This document shows positions 59,448-64,000 of a stretch of 64,000 bases of DNA, piece after piece; the stretch's first letter is position 1; each line of letters opens with the position of its first letter. Source of the stretch: Cellulomonas composti. GTDB lineage: Bacteria; Actinomycetota; Actinomycetes; Actinomycetales; Cellulomonadaceae. Both the position numbers and the translations under genes were made by a program. Under the pieces are notes generated by a model that was given only the letters and a program-made list of their open reading frames with translations, did not search any database and was not told where the DNA came from. The DNA is taken from contig NZ_BJWG01000004.1 in the NCBI RefSeq assembly GCF_007990245.1, forward strand, positions 124,001-188,000. Direction: 5' to 3'.

Positions 59448-60359
59448 TCAGGGGTGGCCGTAGTCCTCGTGCTCGCCGTGCGCGACGGGCTCGAGCTGGA
59501 AGGTCGTGTGCGCGACGTCGAAGTGCGACCCGACGCACTGCTGCAGCTCGTCGAGGATCTGGGGTGCATGCCCGTCGGCGAAGCAGCCCGTGTCGACGAC
59601 GACGTGCGCGGAGAGCACCGGCAGCCCGGTGGCGATGAGCGAGGCGTGCAGGTCGTGCACCGCGAGGACGTGGTCGACGCCGAGCAGGTGGCGGCGCACC
59701 TCGTCGAGGTCGAGGCCCGGCGGCGTCGTCTCGAGCAGCACGGAGGCCGTCTCGCGCAGCAACCGCAGCGCGCGCGGCAGGATCAGCAGCCCGATCAGCA
59801 GGCCGGCGACGGCGTCGGCCTGCAGCCAGCCCGTCGTCGCGATCACGACGGCCGCGACGATCACCGCGACCGAGCCCAGCGCGTCGTTGACCACCTCGAG
59901 GAACGCCGCGCGCATGTTGAACGACGACGAGCGCCCGCCCGCGAGCACCAGCAGCGAGACGATGTTCCCGACGAGCCCGATCACGCCGAACACGACGAGC
60001 TCGCGCGCCTGGATCTCGGGCGGCTCGAACAGCCGCTGCACGCCCTCGACCAGCACGTACACGCCGACCGCGAGCAGCACGCCAGCCTGCACGAGCGCGG
60101 CGAGCACCTCGGCCCGCCGAAAGCCCCACGTGCGCCGGGCTGTGGGTGGACGCAGCGCGAGCGTCGCGGCGGAGAGCGCGATTCCGAGACCGGCCGCGTC
60201 GGTGAGCACGTGCACGGTGTCGACGAGCAGCGCGAGGCTGCCGGTGAGCACCGCGCCGATGCCCTGTGCGACGAGGATCGCGGTGGTGATGCCGAACGCC
60301 ACCGCGAGCCGTCCGCGGTGGTCCCCGACCTCGTGGTGGTGCGAGTGGTCGTGCGTCAT
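59448..60359 (-). CDS. CDF-family metal cation exporter
   Basis: The 303-residue protein has six membrane helices, a His-rich N terminus (THDHSHHHE) and a C-terminal cytoplasmic domain ending in His/Glu/Asp. The helix 2 metal motif is present in LVDTVHVLTDAAG (HxxxD). In helix 5 the sequence reads FLEVVNDALGS, where Glu takes the place of the first His of HxxxD. Related actinobacterial CDF proteins may share this (from memory). It probably exports Zn2+ or similar ions against protons. The TAGGAT box at about 60398 (minus strand) may be its -10. Confidence 0.9.
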   Translation of the reverse strand: MTHDHSHHHEVGDHRGRLAVAFGITTAILVAQGIGAVLTGSLALLVDTVHVLTDAAGLGIALSAATLALRPPTARRTWGFRRAEVLAALVQAGVLLAVGVYVLVEGVQRLFEPPEIQARELVVFGVIGLVGNIVSLLVLAGGRSSSFNMRAAFLEVVNDALGSVAVIVAAVVIATTGWLQADAVAGLLIGLLILPRALRLLRETASVLLETTPPGLDLDEVRRHLLGVDHVLAVHDLHASLIATGLPVLSAHVVVDTGCFADGHAPQILDELQQCVGSHFDVAHTTFQLEPVAHGEHEDYGHP

Positions 60360-60478
60360 CGCGCACCCCGCCCGGCTCGCCTGCGCCTCACCTCGCGATC
60401 CTAGGCGGCGCCGCTGGCGCGAGGTGGGTCGGTGCCGCGACGCGGACCTGCCGGATCAGATCCGTGCGGTGGAGGGGG

Positions 60479-60507
60479 TTGTGAAGGTGGGGTGTGATCG
60501 CTAACAT
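60479..60507 (+). promoter_or_regulatory. lacI promoter, sugar ABC module
   Basis: TTGTGA (60479-60484), a 17-base spacer and TAACAT (60502-60507) form a good sigma-70-type promoter. The operator at 60548-60561 lies about 35 bases after the predicted transcription start. Confidence 0.7.
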
Positions 60508-60547
60508 CACCAACATCCCGCGGCACAGATGCGGCGGAGCAGCTCTT

Positions 60548-60561
60548 TCGAACCGGTTCGA
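60548..60561. promoter_or_regulatory. LacI-type operator, upstream of lacI
   Basis: TCGAACCGGTTCGA is a perfect 14-bp palindrome just before the regulator start. A near-identical site (61620-61633) precedes the substrate-binding protein gene. Confidence 0.8.
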
Positions 60562-60578
60562 CGATGAAGCGGAGCACG

Positions 60579-61583
60579 ATGGCCACCATCGGTGACGTCG
60601 CACGGCACGCAGGCGTGTCGAGGAGCACGGTCTCCTACGCGATCTCGGGGAAGCGGGCGATCTCGGCGGAGACGCGGGACCGGATCGCACGCGCGATCGA
60701 GGAGCTCGACTTCACGCCCAACGCGGGTGCGAGGGCGCTCAAGACCGCGCAGACGATGGTGCTCGGGCTGCTCCTGCAGTTCCACGCCGACGAGTTCGCC
60801 CCCGCGATGCTGCAGTACGTCCTGCCCGTCTCGGAGGCCGCGCGTGACCAGGGGTACGACATCCTCATGGTCACCGACCCGAACGGGCCGTCGGCCATCC
60901 ACCGCATCGCCGACTCCGACATGGTCGACGGCATCGTGCTGCTCGACGTGACGTTCGCGGACCCGCGACTCGCGGCCATCGAGGAGGTGCGCAAGCCGGC
61001 GTCGCTCATCGGGCTCCCGCGCGACCCGGTGGGGCTCGACGTGATCGACCTCGACTTCGGCGAGGCGGCCCGGATGCTCGTCGACCACCTGCACGAGCGC
61101 GGTCACCGCGAGATCATCCTGATCTCGCCGCCGCACCACGTCGTAGAGCGCGGCGGCTCGTACGTCTGGCGGTTCCGCGACGGCGCGGTGGAGCGGGCGG
61201 CGCGCTACGGCCTGCAGATCCACCCGTACTACGGCGAGTCGCGGCAGCCCGCCATCACCTCGTCGGTCAACGGCGTGCTCGACGCCCACCCGCAGGCGAC
61301 TGCGCTGATCGTCCACAACGACGCGACCGTCGCCGCGCTGCCGGCGATCCTGCGCGACCGCGACGTGCGTGTCCCCGACGACCTGAGCGTCGTCAGCCTC
61401 TACTCGCGCGACTTCGGCGAGGAGTTCTCGCTCCCGTTCACCGCTGTCGAGTCGGCCGCGGCCGACCTCGGCCGGCGAGCGGTCGAACAGCTCGTCCGCC
61501 GCATCACCCGATCTCCGGACGCCGGACCTCCGGTCCTCCGGTTCGTGCCCCCCGTCATCACGGACAAGGGGAGCACACGCTGA
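60579..61583 (+). CDS. LacI-family regulator of the sugar ABC transporter
   Basis: The protein (334 residues from ATG 60579) starts directly with the HTH TIGDVARHAGVSRSTVSYAI, followed by hinge TPNAGARALK and a sensor domain. ATG 60579 has GGAG at good spacing; the upstream ATG 60564 follows the operator directly and has no ribosome site. It precedes the ABC genes in the same direction. Both it and the binding-protein gene have matching palindromes, so it probably controls the module and itself. The inducing sugar is unknown. Confidence 0.9.
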   Translation: MATIGDVARHAGVSRSTVSYAISGKRAISAETRDRIARAIEELDFTPNAGARALKTAQTMVLGLLLQFHADEFAPAMLQYVLPVSEAARDQGYDILMVTDPNGPSAIHRIADSDMVDGIVLLDVTFADPRLAAIEEVRKPASLIGLPRDPVGLDVIDLDFGEAARMLVDHLHERGHREIILISPPHHVVERGGSYVWRFRDGAVERAARYGLQIHPYYGESRQPAITSSVNGVLDAHPQATALIVHNDATVAALPAILRDRDVRVPDDLSVVSLYSRDFGEEFSLPFTAVESAAADLGRRAVEQLVRRITRSPDAGPPVLRFVPPVITDKGSTR

Positions 61584-61619
61584 ATCGGATGCCGTCGGAG
61601 TCCTCCAGACTCTTCGCGT

Positions 61620-61633
61620 TCGAACCGATTCGA
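61620..61633. promoter_or_regulatory. LacI-type operator, upstream of the ABC genes
   Basis: TCGAACCGATTCGA differs from the perfect palindrome at 60548 by a single base. It lies 33 bases before the binding-protein gene. Confidence 0.8.
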
Positions 61634-61666
61634 CACCTGCGACACACGATTTCAGAGAGGAATACT

Positions 61667-62926
61667 GTGTTGAAAACCACGACTCAGCGCATCGGCGGGC
61701 TCGTCCTGGCCGCCACGCTCGTCGGCGCTCTCGCCGCCTGCTCCGGCGACGACACGACCGACGACACCGCGACCGACGGGACCGGCGACACCCAGCTCAG
61801 CGACATCAAGGTCTGGGACCCGTACCCGCAGTACGACGAAAGCTCCGACTGGGCGAAGTACGTCCAGTCCTGCGCGCCGGAGGGCACGACGATCACGCGC
61901 ACCTCGGCCGCGACATCCGACCTGCTCAACGACCTGACGTCGGCGGTCAAGGAGGGCAACGCGCCCGACGTGATCATGCTCGACAACCCCGCGGTCCCCG
62001 ACGCCGCGTCGTCGGGCCTGCTGGCCACCGCAGACGAGGTCGGCATCGACACGGACGGCTTCGACGCCAACCTCGCCGGCCCCGGCACCGTCGACGGCGA
62101 GACCTACGGCGTGCCGATCGGCGCCAACACGCTGGGCCTGTACTACAACGAGGACGTCCTGACGGAGGCGGGTGTGGACCCGGCAAGCATCACCAGCTGG
62201 GACACGCTGAACGACGCGCTCGCGAAGGTGACGGAGGCAGGCTTCAAGGGCATCACCTTCTCCGGCATCGCCGGCGAAGAGGGCGTCTTCCAGTTCCTCC
62301 CGTGGTTCTGGGGTTCGGGCGCGACGCTCACCGACCCGTCCACGCCGGAGGCGGTCGAGGCCGGACAGCTGCTGTCCGACTGGATCGGCAATGGCTACGC
62401 GCCGAAGTCGGCGCTGACGGACAACCAGTCGGCGTCGTGGGACCTGTTCCTCGGCGGCGACTACGCATTCGCCGAGAACGGCTCATGGTTCGCCAAGGCG
62501 GCCTCGGAGCTCACGGACTTCTCGGCGGTCGCCATGCCGCTGCCGGGCAAGGACGGCGGTGCCGCCCCGGCGCCGACCGGCGGTGAGTTCGTGCTCGCCC
62601 CGCTGCAGAAGGACGACGCGGAGGCGCACTACGCCAACGCCTCGGCGGTCATCTCCTGCCTCGTCGGCGACGAGAACCAGGTGAAGACGGCCGACGCGCT
62701 CGGCTACTTCGCGGCGAACGAGACCCTGAGGGCGGGTCAGATCTCGGCCGACCCGATCTGGGAGCCGTGGGCGACGTCGATCGAGAGCGCGCAGGGTCGA
62801 ACGACGGACCTCGGGCCCGACTACACCGCGACCTCGGCCGCGATCTCCACAGCGCTGCAGGCCGCTCTCAACGCGGCCGGTGACGCCGACCAGGTGCAGG
62901 CCGCGTTCGACGCGATCGGCGGCTGA
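61667..62926 (+). CDS. Sugar ABC transporter substrate-binding lipoprotein
   Basis: The 419-residue protein has a lipoprotein signal with lipobox ALAAC (Cys at about residue 25), followed by an Asp/Thr-rich linker and a family 1 extracellular solute-binding fold (DVIMLDNPAVPDAASSG, YGVPIGANTLGLYYNEDVL, AFAENGSWFA). GTG 61667 follows AGAGAGGA. It is the first gene of the transporter operon, and an operator lies just upstream. The ligand is probably an oligosaccharide. Confidence 0.93.
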   Translation: MLKTTTQRIGGLVLAATLVGALAACSGDDTTDDTATDGTGDTQLSDIKVWDPYPQYDESSDWAKYVQSCAPEGTTITRTSAATSDLLNDLTSAVKEGNAPDVIMLDNPAVPDAASSGLLATADEVGIDTDGFDANLAGPGTVDGETYGVPIGANTLGLYYNEDVLTEAGVDPASITSWDTLNDALAKVTEAGFKGITFSGIAGEEGVFQFLPWFWGSGATLTDPSTPEAVEAGQLLSDWIGNGYAPKSALTDNQSASWDLFLGGDYAFAENGSWFAKAASELTDFSAVAMPLPGKDGGAAPAPTGGEFVLAPLQKDDAEAHYANASAVISCLVGDENQVKTADALGYFAANETLRAGQISADPIWEPWATSIESAQGRTTDLGPDYTATSAAISTALQAALNAAGDADQVQAAFDAIGG

Positions 62927-62933
62927 CGACCAG

Positions 62934-62966
62934 GCGCGGCGGCCCGTTTCTCACGGGCCGCCGCGC
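62934..62966 (+). terminator. Perfect hairpin between binding-protein and permease genes
   Basis: A 13-bp perfect stem with left arm GCGCGGCGGCCCG (62934-62946) and a 7-base loop TTTCTCA lies just after the binding-protein stop. It is likely an mRNA-stabilising or partially terminating hairpin, which keeps the binding protein in excess over the permeases. Confidence 0.75.
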
Positions 62967-62997
62967 GCACACCCCAGACCATCACGAGTGACGAACG

Positions 62998-63963
62998 GTG
63001 ACTTCCGTGACGATCGAGACCCCCGCGCCCGCGACGAGAGTCGCGGCGAACCCGGCGCAGCCGCCGGGCCGACGCCGGCTGCGCCGCCTGCGGCCGACGA
63101 CCTGGGCCGGGCTGGCGTTCGCGGCGCCGCTGCTCGTCTACCTGGTGATCTTCTACGCGTACCCGCTCGTCGAGAACGTCTCGATGAGCCTGCACCGGTT
63201 CACGCGCGCGACGTTCGTCACGGGTGAAGCGCCCTTCGTCGGGCTCGACATCTACCGCGAGGTGATCGGCTCGGCGCAGTTCTGGCCGATCGTGCGGCAG
63301 ACCGCGATCTTCGTCGGCGCCTCGCTGTTCTTCCAGTACGTGATCGGGCTCGCACTCGCGGTGTTCTTCCAGCGGAGCTTCCGGCTCTCGAGCGTGCTGC
63401 GGGCGCTGTTCCTGGTGCCGTGGCTGCTGCCGATCATCGTCTCGGGCACGACCTGGCAGTGGATGATGGACGCGGACTCGGGGATCCTCAACCGGTTCCT
63501 CGCGATCTTCGGTGTCGACCCGGTCTGGTGGCTCAACGCCGAGAACTCACTGATGTCCGTGACGATCGCGAACATCTGGCTGGGCGTGCCGTTCAACCTC
63601 GTGATCCTGTACTCGGGTCTGCAGAACATCCCGACCCAGCTCTACGAGGCGGCGGCCCTCGACGGGGCGAACAGGTGGCGCCAGTTCTGGTCGATCACGT
63701 TCCCGCTGCTGAAGCCGGTCTCCGCGATCACCCTGCTGCTCGGGTTCGTCTACACGCTCAAGGTCGTCGACATCATCTGGATCATGACGTCGGGCACGGG
63801 CACGTCCCAGACGCTGGCGACCTGGGCCTACTCGATGGCCTTCGGCAAGGGGACAGCGGTCATCCAGTACTCGCAGGCGGCCGTCGTCGGCACGATCCTG
63901 CTCGTCGTCGCGCTGGTCATGGGGTTCGTCTACCTGGCCGTCCAGCGCAGGCAGGAGGACTGA
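62998..63963 (+). CDS. Sugar ABC transporter permease (MalF type)
   Basis: The 321-residue protein has six membrane helices and the ABC-permease EAA motif YEAAALDGANRWRQFW in the cytoplasmic loop near residue 220. It lies 71 bases after the binding-protein gene and is followed after three bases by a second permease start. GTG 62998 is used, although the ribosome site is weak. It is the first membrane subunit of the importer. Confidence 0.92.
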   Translation: MTSVTIETPAPATRVAANPAQPPGRRRLRRLRPTTWAGLAFAAPLLVYLVIFYAYPLVENVSMSLHRFTRATFVTGEAPFVGLDIYREVIGSAQFWPIVRQTAIFVGASLFFQYVIGLALAVFFQRSFRLSSVLRALFLVPWLLPIIVSGTTWQWMMDADSGILNRFLAIFGVDPVWWLNAENSLMSVTIANIWLGVPFNLVILYSGLQNIPTQLYEAAALDGANRWRQFWSITFPLLKPVSAITLLLGFVYTLKVVDIIWIMTSGTGTSQTLATWAYSMAFGKGTAVIQYSQAAVVGTILLVVALVMGFVYLAVQRRQED

Positions 63964-63966
63964 CCG

Positions 63967-64000
63967 GTGGAACCCCGTCAGCGCACCGCATGGAAGACCG
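63967..64000 (+). CDS. Second ABC permease, start only (cut by window)
   Basis: GTG at 63967 follows AGGAGG (63953-63958) by eight bases and lies three bases after the permease stop. Only eleven codons (VEPRQRTAWKT) are visible. A MalG-type second permease is expected from the operon order. Confidence 0.6.
   Translation, partial: MEPRQRTAWKT

Noticed and set aside
60548..60561. TCGAACCGGTTCGA as a LexA (SOS) box
   Set aside because: The arms look like the SOS box, but the spacing between TCGAAC and GTTCGA is two bases, not four, and the site has a near-identical partner before the ABC genes, next to a LacI gene.

Overview
The window is chromosomal DNA of a high-GC Gram-positive bacterium (Actinomycetota). 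GC content is very high, codon third positions are nearly all G or C, and GTG/TTG starts are common. It carries typical actinobacterial markers: a WhiB7-type regulator, AdnAB-type helicase-nucleases, mycoredoxin, a UPF0182 membrane protein, DUF3107 and DUF5679. With the many secreted carbohydrate-active proteins this points to the Micrococcales, most likely a Cellulomonas-like organism (inference from gene content only). I saw no prophage, insertion sequence, CRISPR array, rRNA or tRNA.

Layout. 0-4.5 kb: the end of a MarR regulator, then a ZTP (pfl) riboswitch ahead of glyA-folD, two paralogous small membrane proteins and exonuclease III. 4.6-8.6 kb: an HNH/DUF222 protein behind a promoter with a LexA (SOS) box, an MFS exporter and its divergent winged-helix regulator. 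8.6-16.6 kb: an Mrp-type P-loop ATPase with DUF1003 and CBS-domain neighbours, a stress-type membrane protein, a secreted beta-helix protein, an aminopeptidase P, a PHP phosphoesterase and a MarC protein. 16.7-43.8 kb: a block whose content and neighbourhood match the region around whiB7 in other actinobacteria: DEAD-box helicase, ferritin-like protein, an ArgA-like acetyltransferase, DUF3107, TetR, adnA-adnB, an APH-fold protein, NudC, mycoredoxin, UvrD2, whiB7 with a regulatory leader, a ThiF-like protein, DUF5679, metallopeptidases, a Lon-like PDZ protease and UPF0182. 43.9-64 kb: a carbohydrate region with two large secreted multidomain proteins (F5/8 type C, beta-helix, clan GH-A barrel), a LacI regulator, an alginate-lyase-like protein, a lipoprotein hydrolase, galT-galK-galE with its own LacI regulator, a CDF metal exporter, a third LacI regulator and a sugar ABC transporter that runs off the end.

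How the parts work together. glyA and folD run one-carbon folate metabolism and are placed under ZTP sensing. AdnAB, UvrD2, ExoIII and the SOS-linked HNH protein form a DNA maintenance set. whiB7 has the parts expected for attenuation control by translation stress: an upstream ORF with a strong Shine-Dalgarno sequence, an intrinsic terminator and an AT-rich element next to the -35 box. The last 20 kb reads as three LacI-controlled sugar modules, each with its own visible palindromic operators.

Two patterns recur. Many genes without a Shine-Dalgarno sequence have a TANNNT box that ends 6 or 7 nt before the start codon, which suggests leaderless mRNAs. Many unrelated genes carry short in-frame tandem repeats at their ends or linkers.
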